6,870 nt of DNA from positions 1 through 6,870 of the forward strand of contig CALGFL010000502.1 in assembly GCA_937881145.1 (NCBI GenBank), given 5' to 3'. This document shows, piece after piece, positions 1 through 6,743 of the stretch. The stretch is from an uncultured Bordetella sp. GTDB taxonomy: Bacteria > Pseudomonadota > Gammaproteobacteria > Burkholderiales > Burkholderiaceae_B. Below the pieces are notes generated by a model. It made no database searches. It saw only the letters and a program-made list of their open reading frames with translations, and was not told where the DNA came from. Every line of letters starts with the position of its first letter. Position 1 is the first letter of the stretch. A program made the position numbers and the translations under genes.

Positions 1-9
1 TTCCGATCT
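1..9. other. Probable residual Illumina adapter sequence at contig end
   Basis: The first nine bases are TTCCGATCT, identical to the 3' end shared by the standard Illumina adapters (both end in GCTCTTCCGATCT). The minus-strand typA frame reads perfectly to codon 79 (DTPGHA, ending at base 10) and then changes to R-S-E, where translational GTPases of this family continue DFGGE. The break falls exactly at the 9/10 junction. Nine bases could match by chance, but the match coincides with loss of an almost invariant motif. I read these bases as non-genomic. Confidence 0.85.
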
Positions 10-246
10 GGCGTGTCCCGGGGTGTCGACGATATTGATGTGGGTGTCGCCGTATTCGACGGCGCAGTTCTTGGCCAGGATGGTGATGCCGCGCTCTTTT
101 TCCAGGTCGTTGGAGTCCATGACCCGCTCGGTCATTGCCTGGTTTTCGCGGAAAGTACCGGACTGGCGCAGCAGTTGATCGACCAGCGTGGTTTTGCCGT
201 GGTCGACGTGAGCGATGATGGCAATGTTGCGCAAGGCGCGAGACAT
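10..246 (-). CDS. typA: TypA/BipA ribosome-associated GTPase, N-terminal 79 codons (cut by contig end)
   Basis: This is the start of the translational GTPase TypA (BipA), an EF-G-like protein that binds the ribosome and is needed for growth under cold and other stress. Visible residues: the P-loop AHVDHGKT at 12-19, the switch I motif ERGITI at 51-56 and the G3 motif DTPGH at 74-78. The stretch [20 protein letters not shown] is nearly identical to the E. coli protein as I recall it. The ATG start is well supported: AAGGA lies six bases upstream and overlaps the truB stop codon, only 10 bases separate the genes, and the protein begins at the usual place before [16 protein letters not shown]. 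It is the last gene seen in the operon. Family members are about 600 residues, so most of the gene lies outside the window. Bases 1-9 are not counted because they look like adapter. Confidence 0.95.
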
Positions 247-256
247 AATCAATCCT

Positions 257-1003
257 TCAAGAGTTTGTTTTGGCTGCAGGCAAAAGCCCTGCCGGTAATT
301 CATTCAAAGCCACCAGCGACGACTTGGGGTCGTCGCTGGCCTGCAAAGCATCCAACGTAGCGGCTCGGTCCAGCGTAAACGGACCGACGCGTGTACGCCG
401 CAGCGCAATCAAGTGGGCGTAACAACCCAATTCGCGACCTATGTCCTGAGCCAGCGTCCGGATATAGGTCCCTTTGCTGCAATCCACTTCGATCACCGCC
501 TGCAACCCTGTGCAAGACAGCAATGCGTTGCGGTAAATCGTGATCCGCCGCGGCTCGCGCTCGAGCTCTATGCCCTTGCGCGCGTATTCGTACAGCGGCT
601 TGCCGTCGCGCTTGAGCGCCGAATACATGGGTGGAACCTGCTCGATTTCACCCGTAAAACGTGACAGCACGTCGCGCAGCGCCTGCTCGTTCACGCCGGC
701 AAAATCCGCTTGCGCGCGCGCCGTGACGATGCCCGTCAGGTCGCCGCTATCGGTCTCTTCGCCGAACTGCAGCGTGGCGAGGTAAGTCTTGTCGGCGCCG
801 AGCATGGCGCCGGAAATCTTGGTCGCACGCCCCATGCAGCACACCAGCAGGCCCGTGGCGAACGGGTCCAGCGTGCCGGTGTGGCCGGCCTTGGCTGCGT
901 CCAGCGTGCGCTTGGCGCGCTGCAGGGCGTGATTGCTCGACAAGCCCACGGGTTTGTCCAGCAATAGCACTCCATCGAGCGGTTGCCCGCGTCTCCTGGC
1001 CAT
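257..1003 (-). CDS. truB: tRNA pseudouridine(55) synthase TruB
   Basis: TruB converts uridine 55 in the T-loop of tRNAs to pseudouridine and also acts as a tRNA folding helper in the cytoplasm. The 248-residue product shows the family's motifs: [14 protein letters not shown] at 11-24, the catalytic loop HTGTLDP at 41-47 with nucleophile Asp46, [18 protein letters not shown] at 71-88, [19 protein letters not shown] at 124-142, and [14 protein letters not shown] at 176-189. It is shorter than E. coli TruB (about 314 residues): it ends soon after [12 protein letters not shown], so the extra C-terminal PUA-like domain is absent or minimal, which I believe is usual in this bacterial group. An in-frame ATG at 1081 would add 26 residues and overlap rbfA; I chose the ATG at 1003, where the protein begins with [18 protein letters not shown]. 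No strong ribosome binding site is visible. It lies 34 bases after rbfA. Confidence 0.96.
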   Translation of the reverse strand: MARRRGQPLDGVLLLDKPVGLSSNHALQRAKRTLDAAKAGHTGTLDPFATGLLVCCMGRATKISGAMLGADKTYLATLQFGEETDSGDLTGIVTARAQADFAGVNEQALRDVLSRFTGEIEQVPPMYSALKRDGKPLYEYARKGIELEREPRRITIYRNALLSCTGLQAVIEVDCSKGTYIRTLAQDIGRELGCYAHLIALRRTRVGPFTLDRAATLDALQASDDPKSSLVALNELPAGLLPAAKTNS

Positions 1004-1037
1004 CGTCGCAATCCGAAAAAGTCGCCGACGACAGCCC

Positions 1038-1445
1038 TTAGGACTGTTCTTCGGGCTCGTCAGGGACGCCGGAGGCCGCACCGGAATCGGAACGGGTGGC
1101 GCGGTCGATCAGCGACGACATCTCAATGGCGCGCTCGGTCTGCGGATCGTGATAGAAGCGCAGCGTGGGCACGGTATGGATGTGCAGCAGCTTGTACAGC
1201 AGGGAATGCAGCCAGCCGGCTTTTTCGTTGAGCAGCTCCGCCGTCGCATCGGGCTCGGCGCCCAGCACGGTGAAATACACCTTGGCATGCGCGTAGTCGG
1301 CCGACAGTTCCACCCCCGAAATCGTGATCAGGCCCGAGCGCGAGACATCGACCTCGCGCTGGACGATCTCGGCCAGATCCTTCTGGATCTGGTCGGCCAG
1401 CCGCAGATTGCGGCCAGGGATGGATTTGGACTTATGGCGGTTCAT
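1038..1445 (-). CDS. rbfA: 30S ribosome-binding factor A (RbfA)
   Basis: RbfA is a small KH-type RNA-binding protein that binds the immature 30S subunit and helps complete 16S rRNA 5' end processing; it is important in cold adaptation. The 135-residue product has the family core from about residue 12 to 116, including [18 protein letters not shown] (15-32), the strand [21 protein letters not shown] (42-62) and the conserved VPTLRFYHD (92-100). The last 20 residues are acidic and low in complexity (ending PDEPEEQS), a variable tail common in this family. The ATG lies 24 bases after the infB stop, with only a weak purine stretch before it, so translation is probably coupled to infB. Its place between infB and truB is the widespread proteobacterial order and supports the call. 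RbfA, RimP and IF2 act in the same late 30S assembly and initiation steps. Confidence 0.96.
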   Translation of the reverse strand: MNRHKSKSIPGRNLRLADQIQKDLAEIVQREVDVSRSGLITISGVELSADYAHAKVYFTVLGAEPDATAELLNEKAGWLHSLLYKLLHIHTVPTLRFYHDPQTERAIEMSSLIDRATRSDSGAASGVPDEPEEQS

Positions 1446-1469
1446 GACTGACTCGGAAAGCGCAGCGTG

Positions 1470-4313
1470 TTACAGCGTGCGGGCGACTTCCTTGATCTCG
1501 AACACTTCCAGCTGGTCGCCCACCTGGATGTCGTTGTTGTTGCGCAGGGTCAGGCCGCAATCGAAGCCGGACTTGACTTCCTTGACGTCGTCCTTGAAGC
1601 GGCGCAGCGAATCGAGCTGGCCGGTCCACGAGACCACGTTGTTGCGCAGCAGGCGGACTTGCGCGTCGCGCTTGACGATGCCATCGAGCACCATACAGCC
1701 GGCAATGTTCCCGATCTTGGACACCGAGAAAATCTCGCGGATCTCGACCAGGCCGATGATCTCTTCCTTTTTCTCGGGAGCCAGCATGCCCGACATGGCC
1801 GCCTTCACATCGTCCACGGCGTCGTAGATGATGTTGTAGTAGCGCAGGTCGATGCCGTTGTTCTCGGCCAGCTTCTTGACGGTCTGGTCGGCACGCACGT
1901 TAAAGCCGATGACAACCGCGTTCGAGGCGATTGCCAGGTTGACGTCGGATTCCGAAATGCCGCCCACGGCCGCATGCACCACCTGCACCCGCACCTCGTT
2001 GGTGGAGAGCTTGGTGAGTGCGGCAACCAGTGCTTCCTGCGAACCCTGCACGTCGGTCTTGACGATGAGCGCCAGGGTCTGCGTGCCTTCGCCCAGGTTG
2101 TCGAACATGGACTCGAGCTTGGCGGCCTGCTGGCGGGCCAGCTTGACGTCGCGAAACTTGCCCTGGCGGAACAGCGCGATTTCGCGCGCCTTGCGCTCGT
2201 CGGACAGCACCATGATTTCGTCGCCGGCGGCGGGCACTTCGGTCAGACCCTGGATTTCCACCGGGATCGAAGGACCGGCTTCCTGGATGGGCTTGCCGTT
2301 TTCGTCCAGCATGGCGCGCACGCGGCCGAAACTCGCGCCGGCCAGCACCACGTCGCCGCGATGCAAGGTACCGCCCTGCACCAGGATGGTCGCGACCGGG
2401 CCGCGGCCCTTGTCCAGACGCGCTTCGATGACCAGGCCCTTGGCGGGCGCGTCCACCGGCGCGGTGAGTTCGAGAATCTCGGCCTGCAGCAGAACCTGTT
2501 CGAGCAGGTCGTCGATACCTTGGCCGGTCTTGGCCGACACGGGCACGAAGGGTACGTCGCCGCCATATTCTTCAGGCACGACCTCCTCGGCCACCAGTTC
2601 CTGCTTGACCCGGTCGGCGTTGGCTTCGTGCTTGTCGATCTTGTTGACGGCCACGACCAGGGGCACACCGGCCGCCTTGGCATGGCTGATGGCTTCCTTC
2701 GTCTGCGGCATGACGCCGTCGTCGGCCGCGACCACCAGGATGACGATGTCGGTGGCCTGCGCGCCGCGGGCACGCATGGCGGTGAACGCCTCGTGGCCCG
2801 GGGTGTCGAGGAAGGTCACCATGCCGCGATCGGTTTCCACGTGGTAGGCGCCGATGTGCTGCGTAATGCCGCCCGCTTCGCCCGCGGCCACTTTGGCGCG
2901 GCGGATATAGTCCAGGAGCGAGGTCTTGCCGTGGTCGACGTGGCCCATGACGGTAACCACGGGCGCGCGCGGCAGCAACTCGGCTTCTTCGACGACAGGC
3001 GCTTCGTCCAGGAAGGCTTCCGGGTCGTCCAGCTTGGCCGCGATGGCGATATGGCCGAGTTCCTCGACCACGATCATGGCGGTTTCCTGGTCCAGCACCT
3101 GGTTGATGGTGACCATCTGGCCCAGCTTCATCAGCACCTTGATGGCCTCGGCGGCCTTGACGGACATCTTGTGCGCCAGATCGGCCACAGAGATGGTCTC
3201 AGGCACATGGACTTCGCGGGCGATGAATTCCTGCGGCGCGGGTTCGGCGCGGCGATCGGATTGCTGGTTGCGGGAGTTCCTGCCCCCCTTGCCGCCACCC
3301 TTGCCGCCGGCACGCCATCCGCTGTCGCGGGTGTTGGCCGCCGGCTTGTCCGCCGGCTTCTTGCGCGAGGCGTCATCCGTCCAGGTGGATGCCACCTCGG
3401 CGGTCTTGATGGTTTTCTTGGCACCCGTACCGGCACCGGGCTTGGCGTCTTTCTTGGCCGCAGCCTTGCCCGCGGGCTTGTGCAGCGTGCCGGACAAGGC
3501 GCCGGCCTGCTCGGGCTCGGGCGCACGCAACACCTTGCGCGGACGATTCAGCATCTCGCGCAGGGCAGCGGCTTCGGCCTCGGAAGCGCGGCGGGCCGCG
3601 TCGCGGTTGTCGCTGCCGGCAGGCACGCGGCTCGGCTCGGCCGCAGCCTTGCGTTTGGTCGTCGCGACCGGTTCGGGTTCGGCCTTGGGTGCTTCGACGG
3701 CCGGTTCGACAACCGGCTCGGGCTCGACGGCCACGGGCTCGGCGGCAACCGGTTCGACGGCTTCGGGCACGGGTTCGGGAGCCGGTTCGGGCTCGGGTTC
3801 GGCCTTGGGCGCTTCGACGACCGGTTCGGCAGCGGGCGCGGCCGGCTGCGGTTCGGCCGGCTGCTCGACGGCGCGAGCTTCGGGCTCGGGAGTCGCAACG
3901 GGTTCGACCTGCGGCGCGAAGGCCACGGGTTCCGCCGCATTGGCCTGGACGGCGTCGACCGCGGTTTCGACTACGGTTTTTTCTTCCGTCGCGGCCTGCT
4001 CGGCTGCCAGTTCGGCGGGGTCGCGCTTGACGAAGACGCGCTTCTTGCGCACTTCGACTTGAATGGTGCGCGAACGGCCGGTTGCATCAGCCTGGCGGAT
4101 TTCCGAGGTCTGGCGACGGGTCAGCGTGATTTTCTTGCCCTCGCTGCCGCCATGGGCGCGGCGCAGCGAATCGAGCAACTTCGCCTTGTCGCTGTCGGTG
4201 ACGGCATCGTCCACCGACTTGAGGTCGACGCCAGCCGAACGCAGCTGCTCCAGCAGCACGTTGGCAGGCATTTTCAGTTCGGTGGCGAACTGGGCGACGG
4301 TATTGCTCGACAT
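1470..4313 (-). CDS. infB: Translation initiation factor IF-2
   Basis: IF2 is the GTPase that positions fMet-tRNA on the 30S subunit and drives 50S joining. The 947-residue product shows an IF2 N-terminal helical domain (about 1-55, beginning [20 protein letters not shown]), a basic stretch (60-98), a long Ala/Pro/Glu/Val-rich linker (about 100-265), a Lys/Gly-rich basic part (about 275-355) and a second N-domain (about 366-420). The GTPase core follows: G1 GHVDHGKT 457-464, GGITQHIGA 481-489, G3 DTPGH 503-507, G4 NKID 557-560, G5 SAK 593-595. Domains II, III and the fMet-tRNA-binding C-terminal domain run to the end. Motifs are intact. The ATG at 4313 is preceded by AAGGAAG eight bases upstream and starts the conserved N-terminus; extension to 4481 would overlap nusA by 83 bases and adds nothing family-like. 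I did not identify an internal start for a short IF2 form. The length fits betaproteobacterial IF2. Confidence 0.98.
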   Translation of the reverse strand: MSSNTVAQFATELKMPANVLLEQLRSAGVDLKSVDDAVTDSDKAKLLDSLRRAHGGSEGKKITLTRRQTSEIRQADATGRSRTIQVEVRKKRVFVKRDPAELAAEQAATEEKTVVETAVDAVQANAAEPVAFAPQVEPVATPEPEARAVEQPAEPQPAAPAAEPVVEAPKAEPEPEPAPEPVPEAVEPVAAEPVAVEPEPVVEPAVEAPKAEPEPVATTKRKAAAEPSRVPAGSDNRDAARRASEAEAAALREMLNRPRKVLRAPEPEQAGALSGTLHKPAGKAAAKKDAKPGAGTGAKKTIKTAEVASTWTDDASRKKPADKPAANTRDSGWRAGGKGGGKGGRNSRNQQSDRRAEPAPQEFIAREVHVPETISVADLAHKMSVKAAEAIKVLMKLGQMVTINQVLDQETAMIVVEELGHIAIAAKLDDPEAFLDEAPVVEEAELLPRAPVVTVMGHVDHGKTSLLDYIRRAKVAAGEAGGITQHIGAYHVETDRGMVTFLDTPGHEAFTAMRARGAQATDIVILVVAADDGVMPQTKEAISHAKAAGVPLVVAVNKIDKHEANADRVKQELVAEEVVPEEYGGDVPFVPVSAKTGQGIDDLLEQVLLQAEILELTAPVDAPAKGLVIEARLDKGRGPVATILVQGGTLHRGDVVLAGASFGRVRAMLDENGKPIQEAGPSIPVEIQGLTEVPAAGDEIMVLSDERKAREIALFRQGKFRDVKLARQQAAKLESMFDNLGEGTQTLALIVKTDVQGSQEALVAALTKLSTNEVRVQVVHAAVGGISESDVNLAIASNAVVIGFNVRADQTVKKLAENNGIDLRYYNIIYDAVDDVKAAMSGMLAPEKKEEIIGLVEIREIFSVSKIGNIAGCMVLDGIVKRDAQVRLLRNNVVSWTGQLDSLRRFKDDVKEVKSGFDCGLTLRNNNDIQVGDQLEVFEIKEVARTL
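3671..3829 (-). repeat. Duplicated segment in the IF2 Ala/Pro/Glu linker
   Basis: Two near-identical DNA stretches lie exactly 120 bases apart: about 3671-3709 and 3791-3829, sharing GGGTTCGGCCTTGGG (plus strand at 3675 and 3795) and then GCTTCGACG and CCGGTTCG. In the protein this gives EAPKAEPEP twice, at residues 167-175 and 207-215, a 40-residue period. The bases between are also built from Glu-Pro, Val-Glu-Pro and Ala-Glu-Pro units. It looks like an in-frame duplication within a disordered linker, a segment known to vary in length among IF2 proteins. Confidence 0.75.
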
Positions 4314-4320
4314 TAGGCTA

Positions 4321-4328
4321 TCTTCCTT
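4321..4328 (-). promoter_or_regulatory. infB ribosome binding site
   Basis: On the minus strand AAGGAAG stands eight bases before the ATG at 4313. It is the clearest Shine-Dalgarno sequence in the window together with that of typA, and it decides the infB start against longer in-frame starts. Confidence 0.75.
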
Positions 4329-4347
4329 TGCAGCTATCTTTCTGTAT

Positions 4348-4372
4348 GCCGTGCGCGCTGGGCGCACACGGC
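4348..4372. other. Ten-base-pair hairpin between nusA and infB
   Basis: Arms 4348-4357 (GCCGTGCGCG) and 4363-4372 (CGCACACGGC) pair along 10 positions with one G-U and a 5-base loop. It lies in the 85-base gap between the nusA stop and infB start. On the operon (minus) strand it is not followed by a U run, so it should not stop operon transcription; its role could be mRNA processing, stability or shielding of the infB ribosome binding site region. On the plus strand it is followed by GATTTTTC, which is terminator-like for antisense transcription. Function is not shown by the sequence. Confidence 0.6.
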
Positions 4373-4398
4373 GATTTTTCCTCAACGCGCCATGGTCT

Positions 4399-5877
4399 TC
4401 ACTCTTCGTCGAACCAATGGGCGCGGGCACGCATGATAAGGTCGCTGGCCGATTTTTCGTCCAGTTCGCAGATCTCTGCAAGCTCGTCGGTGGCCAACTC
4501 GGCCAGATCGTCGCGCGTGAGCACCTTGTGCTCGGACAAGCGCGCGGCCAGCTCGGGCGTCATGCCTTCGAGTTCGAGCAGGTCCTGCGCAGTTTCCAGA
4601 CGCTCTTCCTGGGCGATGGCTTCGGTCAGAAGCGCATTGCGGGCGCGCACGCGCAGCTCGTTGATCGTATCTTCATCGAAGGACTCGATTTCCAGCAGTT
4701 CCTGCATGGGCACGTAGGCGATTTCTTCCAGGCCGGTGAACCCTTCGTCGATCAGGATGTCGGCCACTTCTTCGTCGACGTCCAGCTTGTTCATGAAGGC
4801 GGCGCGCAGCGTGGAACGCTCGGTTTCCTGGCGGCTCTGACTTTCTTCCGGCGACATGATGTTGATCTGCCAACCAGTCAGCTCGGAAGCCAGGCGCACG
4901 TTCTGGCCCTTGGCGCCGATGGCCTTGGGCAGGTTTTCTTCGTCGACCACCACGTCCATGGCGTGCTTGTCTTCGTCGACCAGAATCGATTCGACGTTGG
5001 CCGGGGCCAGCGCACCGATCACGAACTGCGCGGGGTCCTCCGACCACAGCACGATGTCGACCTGCTCGCCGCCCAGCTCGTTGCGCACGGCGGTGACGCG
5101 CGAACCGCGCATGCCCACGCAGGTGCCGATGGGGTCGATGCGCTTGTCGTAGGCCACCACGGCGATCTTGGCGCGCACGCCGGGATCGCGCGCGGCCGCC
5201 TTGATCTCGAGCAGGCCCTGCTCGATCTCGGGCACTTCGTTTTCGAAGAGCTGACGAATGAAGTCGGGCGACGTGCGCGACAGAATGACCTGCTGGCCGC
5301 GCAGCGTGTTGTCGACACGCAGCACGAAAGCGCGCACGCGGTCGCTGATGCGCAGGTTTTCTTTCGGGATCATCTCGCTGCGCGGCAGGCGGGCCTCGAC
5401 CTTGCCGGTCTCGATGATGGCGTCGCCCTTGTCCATGCGCTTGACGGTGCCGGACACGATGGTCTCGCCGCGATCGAGGAAGTCGTTCAGGACCTGCTCG
5501 CGCTCGGCATCGCGGATCTTCTGCAGAATGGCCTGCTTGGCGGCTTGCGCGCCGATGCGGCCGAACTCGACCGGCTCCAGGGGCTCTTCGATGTACTCGC
5601 CCACTTCGATGCCGGGCACGATGTCGCGCGCGTCCGACAGCAGCTCCTGCTTGTCAGGCTCTTGCAGGCCGGCCTCGTCGGGCACCACCAGCCAGCGGCG
5701 AAAGCCCTCGTGGCTGCCGCTATCGCGGTCGATGGCGACACGGATGTCGGCATCGTCCTTGAAGCGCTTTTTCATGGCCGAAGCCAGCGCGCTTTCGAGC
5801 GCCGTGAACACGGTGTCGCGCGTGACGTTCTTTTCGCGCGCCAACGCATCGACCAACAGAAGAATTTCGCGACTCAT
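4399..5877 (-). CDS. nusA: Transcription termination/antitermination factor NusA
   Basis: NusA binds RNA polymerase and nascent RNA, enhances pausing and intrinsic termination, and takes part in rRNA antitermination complexes. The 492-residue product matches the full proteobacterial form (E. coli NusA is about 495). In order: the polymerase-binding N-domain (about 1-125, beginning [18 protein letters not shown]), an S1 domain (about 136-200, [20 protein letters not shown]), KH1 with GMRG at 255-258 in the stretch [21 protein letters not shown]2 with GAKG at 321-324 in [16 protein letters not shown], and two C-terminal acidic helix-hairpin-helix repeats (about 363-415 and 435-488) of the kind that bind alpha-CTD or lambda N in E. 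coli. The ATG overlaps the rimP stop as ATGA, and AAGGG lies nine bases upstream, so translation is probably coupled to rimP. NusA is a known autoregulator of its operon in E. coli; whether that holds here is inference, though the leader terminator offers a site. Confidence 0.98.
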   Translation of the reverse strand: MSREILLLVDALAREKNVTRDTVFTALESALASAMKKRFKDDADIRVAIDRDSGSHEGFRRWLVVPDEAGLQEPDKQELLSDARDIVPGIEVGEYIEEPLEPVEFGRIGAQAAKQAILQKIRDAEREQVLNDFLDRGETIVSGTVKRMDKGDAIIETGKVEARLPRSEMIPKENLRISDRVRAFVLRVDNTLRGQQVILSRTSPDFIRQLFENEVPEIEQGLLEIKAAARDPGVRAKIAVVAYDKRIDPIGTCVGMRGSRVTAVRNELGGEQVDIVLWSEDPAQFVIGALAPANVESILVDEDKHAMDVVVDEENLPKAIGAKGQNVRLASELTGWQINIMSPEESQSRQETERSTLRAAFMNKLDVDEEVADILIDEGFTGLEEIAYVPMQELLEIESFDEDTINELRVRARNALLTEAIAQEERLETAQDLLELEGMTPELAARLSEHKVLTRDDLAELATDELAEICELDEKSASDLIMRARAHWFDEE

Positions 5878-6374
5878 CGCTTTTTGCCCTTGAAATCCAG
5901 AACGGGATCCAGCTTGGCGCGCTCGATGTCATCGAGCGTGAAGCTCAGCACCTGGATATCGTTCTTTTTTGCCTCAAATTCCAAACCGAACACGGGACGC
6001 GCGGCGGCGTTGCCCGAGGCCGTCTCGTCCACTGCCTGCGGTGCGCGCAGCATGCCGGTGTACACCTTGCGGCCGTCGATCGCCTCGTGCAGCTTGATCT
6101 CGACGCGCGAGCCGGCAAAGCGCAGAAAATCCGCCTCGCCGCGCAAGGGCCGGTCAACGCCCGGCGAACCCACTTCGAGGCGCCGGTAGTCGATATTCTC
6201 GACCTCGTACACGCGCGACAGCTGGCGGGAGACCTGTTCGCAATCCTCGATGCGCACGCCGCCATCCCTGTCGATGGTCACGCGCAGCAAGCCCATGGCG
6301 GCACGCTCGACATCGATGAGATCGACGCCCATGCCTGCCAAGGCTTCGCGGGTCATTGCAAATAGATCAGCCAC
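5874..6374 (-). CDS. rimP: Ribosome maturation factor RimP
   Basis: RimP binds the free 30S subunit and assists early assembly around S12 and the central pseudoknot. The 166-residue product shows the N-terminal alpha/beta domain with [20 protein letters not shown] (29-48) and the conserved [11 protein letters not shown] (67-77), followed by the C-terminal SH3-like barrel (about 80-155) with [14 protein letters not shown] chose the GTG at 6374 ([19 protein letters not shown]), which matches the start I recall for Bordetella-type RimP. The alternatives are an ATG at codon 7 (6356) and an upstream TTG at 6440 that would add 22 residues without family resemblance and run into the terminator tail. 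No strong Shine-Dalgarno sequence precedes GTG; the bases AGTGAAAACGAA are only weakly purine-rich, so initiation may be inefficient or regulated. First gene of the operon; its stop overlaps the nusA start. Confidence 0.95.
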   Translation of the reverse strand: MADLFAMTREALAGMGVDLIDVERAAMGLLRVTIDRDGGVRIEDCEQVSRQLSRVYEVENIDYRRLEVGSPGVDRPLRGEADFLRFAGSRVEIKLHEAIDGRKVYTGMLRAPQAVDETASGNAAARPVFGLEFEAKKNDIQVLSFTLDDIERAKLDPVLDFKGKKR

Positions 6375-6446
6375 TTCGTTTTCACTGTAGGCATCGCCGC
6401 GCCGAATCTTGCCGCCACGGTCCTGCCCCAAGCATCCCAAATGTTC

Positions 6447-6476
6447 AAAAAAAATGGGCTGTTATCGCACAGCCCA
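6447..6476 (-). terminator. Intrinsic terminator in the rimP leader (candidate attenuator)
   Basis: Read on the minus strand: arm TGGGCTGT, loop GCGATA, arm ACAGCCCA, then TTTTTTTT. The stem is 8 perfect base pairs (6469-6476 with 6455-6462) and the U run is eight long with no spacer, a textbook intrinsic terminator pointing into rimP. It lies 72 bases before the rimP GTG and about 270 bases beyond the rluB stop, so it is unlikely to be the rluB terminator itself. Either it attenuates the rimP-nusA-infB operon or it ends a small RNA transcribed from the gap. A bioinformatically defined attenuator upstream of rimP is, as I recall, known in gammaproteobacteria (Rfam 'rimP leader'); equivalence is not shown here. 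Confidence 0.88.
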
Positions 6477-6491
6477 CCGTATCGCCACAGG

Positions 6492-6518
6492 CCCGGCACG
6501 CATGAAACACGCACCAGG
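6492..6518 (-). other. Hairpin upstream of the rimP terminator
   Basis: Minus-strand arms CCTGGTGCGTG (6518-6508) and TGCGTGCCGGG (6502-6492) can pair at 11 positions around the 5-base loop TTTCA, with five G-U pairs. It ends 16 bases before the terminator stem and may act as a pause or aptamer-type stem. The many G-U pairs lower confidence at DNA level but are allowed in RNA. Confidence 0.45.
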
Positions 6519-6554
6519 CTCGGCCTCAGTTGTTCTTTGCATTCGGCGATTGCG

Positions 6555-6653
6555 CTAACGCTGCCGCCGTTTCCAGACTGTCGCGCCTGCCTCGCAAGCA
6601 CCACTTTTCACACCCGCTTCACGCACATCAAAGCGGACCGCGTCCGAAAACAT
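6555..6653 (-). CDS. Possible 32-codon leader peptide (unproven)
   Basis: An ATG at 6653 opens 32 codons ending in TAG at 6555, inside the proposed rimP leader. The peptide begins MFSDAVRFDVREAG and ends TVWKRRQR. There is no good Shine-Dalgarno sequence, and if the start site is near 6665 the untranslated leader would be only about 11 bases. There is no run of one amino acid as in classic biosynthetic attenuators. Interest comes from its place: its last codons contain the segment (6574-6581) able to pair with the terminator's 5' arm, so ribosome movement could affect termination. It may well be a chance open frame. Confidence 0.15.
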   Translation of the reverse strand: MFSDAVRFDVREAGVKSGACEAGATVWKRRQR

Positions 6654-6657
6654 CGCC

Positions 6658-6677
6658 GATAAACCCGAGAGTTTATC
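6658..6677. repeat. Inverted repeat over the putative -10/start site
   Basis: GATAAAC (6658-6664), six bases, then GTTTATC (6671-6677): two perfect 7-base arms. It covers the proposed -10 element and start site, so it could be an operator, or a hairpin at the very 5' end of the transcript. It lacks a following U run on either strand that would make it a terminator. No regulator is recognisable from it. Confidence 0.5.
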
Positions 6678-6700
6678 AGAAAAACGTAAAAAATACCCAA
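6672..6700 (-). promoter_or_regulatory. Candidate sigma70-like promoter of the rimP-nusA-infB operon
   Basis: On the minus strand TTGGGT (6700-6695) and GATAAA (6677-6672) are separated by 17 bases; each is a partial match to TTGACA and TATAAT. The -10 may instead be read as extended TGA-TAAACT (6678-6670). The surrounding bases are by far the most AT-rich in the window, as expected for a promoter. Start of transcription would be near 6665. It is placed only by sequence resemblance and by the need for a promoter between rluB and rimP. Confidence 0.4.
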
Positions 6701-6703
6701 TTA

Positions 6704-6722
6704 ATCCGGGGTTTACCCGGAT
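6704..6722 (-). terminator. Possible rluB terminator hairpin
   Basis: ATCCGGG and CCCGGAT (minus-strand arms 6722-6716 and 6710-6704) pair perfectly over 7 bases around the loop TAAAC, 21 bases after the rluB stop. The T run (TATTTTTT) comes about 10 bases later, broken by GGG, so it is a weak intrinsic terminator at best and overlaps the promoter candidate. It may instead be a 3' end stabiliser or incomplete terminator. Confidence 0.45.
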
Positions 6723-6743
6723 CGGGCCCTATTTCGGCAGGAT

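Larger units (their letters stand above)
6447..6665 (-). ncRNA. Candidate structured leader RNA or small RNA upstream of rimP
   Basis: From a possible transcription start near 6665 to the terminator, about 215 bases, the minus strand can form several hairpins: CGGAC/GTCCG with a 3-base loop (6634-6646), a long-range 8-bp pairing of 6652-6659 with 6543-6550, an 11-bp stem with several G-U pairs (6492-6518), and the terminator. No tRNA, 4.5S, 6S or tmRNA signature is visible; in E. coli the same place holds metY, which is absent here. The boundaries rest on a weak promoter guess. It could be a pure operon leader, an independent small RNA, or simply an untranslated stretch that folds by chance in GC-rich DNA. 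Confidence 0.45.

Noticed and set aside
13..360. Plus-strand frame opposite typA and the end of truB
   Set aside because: It is the reverse reading of two confidently identified genes.
1004..1081. Longer truB start adding 26 residues
   Set aside because: The extension overlaps rbfA, is Arg/Pro-rich without family resemblance, and the internal ATG at 1003 gives the normal TruB N-terminus.
1467..4316. A 949-codon open frame on the plus strand, antisense to all of infB
   Set aside because: It mirrors infB almost end to end and its protein is a His/Asp/Gly/Leu-rich composition artefact of GC-rich codons read backwards, with low-complexity Gly/Phe/Arg stretches opposite the IF2 linker. No family motif is visible and infB is certain.
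4314..4481. Longer infB start adding 56 residues
   Set aside because: It would overlap the end of nusA and cross the hairpin; the ATG at 4313 has a good AAGGAAG site and begins the conserved IF2 N-domain.
4063..6189. A 708-codon open frame on the plus strand, antisense to nusA and the infB start
   Set aside because: Same cause: codon bias leaves the reverse frame open. It runs across the nusA-infB gap and into rimP with no domain resemblance or start signal.
6375..6440. Longer rimP frame from a TTG at 6440
   Set aside because: The start lies just six bases after the terminator U run, has no ribosome binding site, and the added 22 residues do not resemble RimP.
6353..6604. An 83-codon minus-strand frame across the rimP leader
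   Set aside because: It starts with GTG, reads through the terminator stem and U run (giving PFFL), and overlaps the rimP start; no family features.
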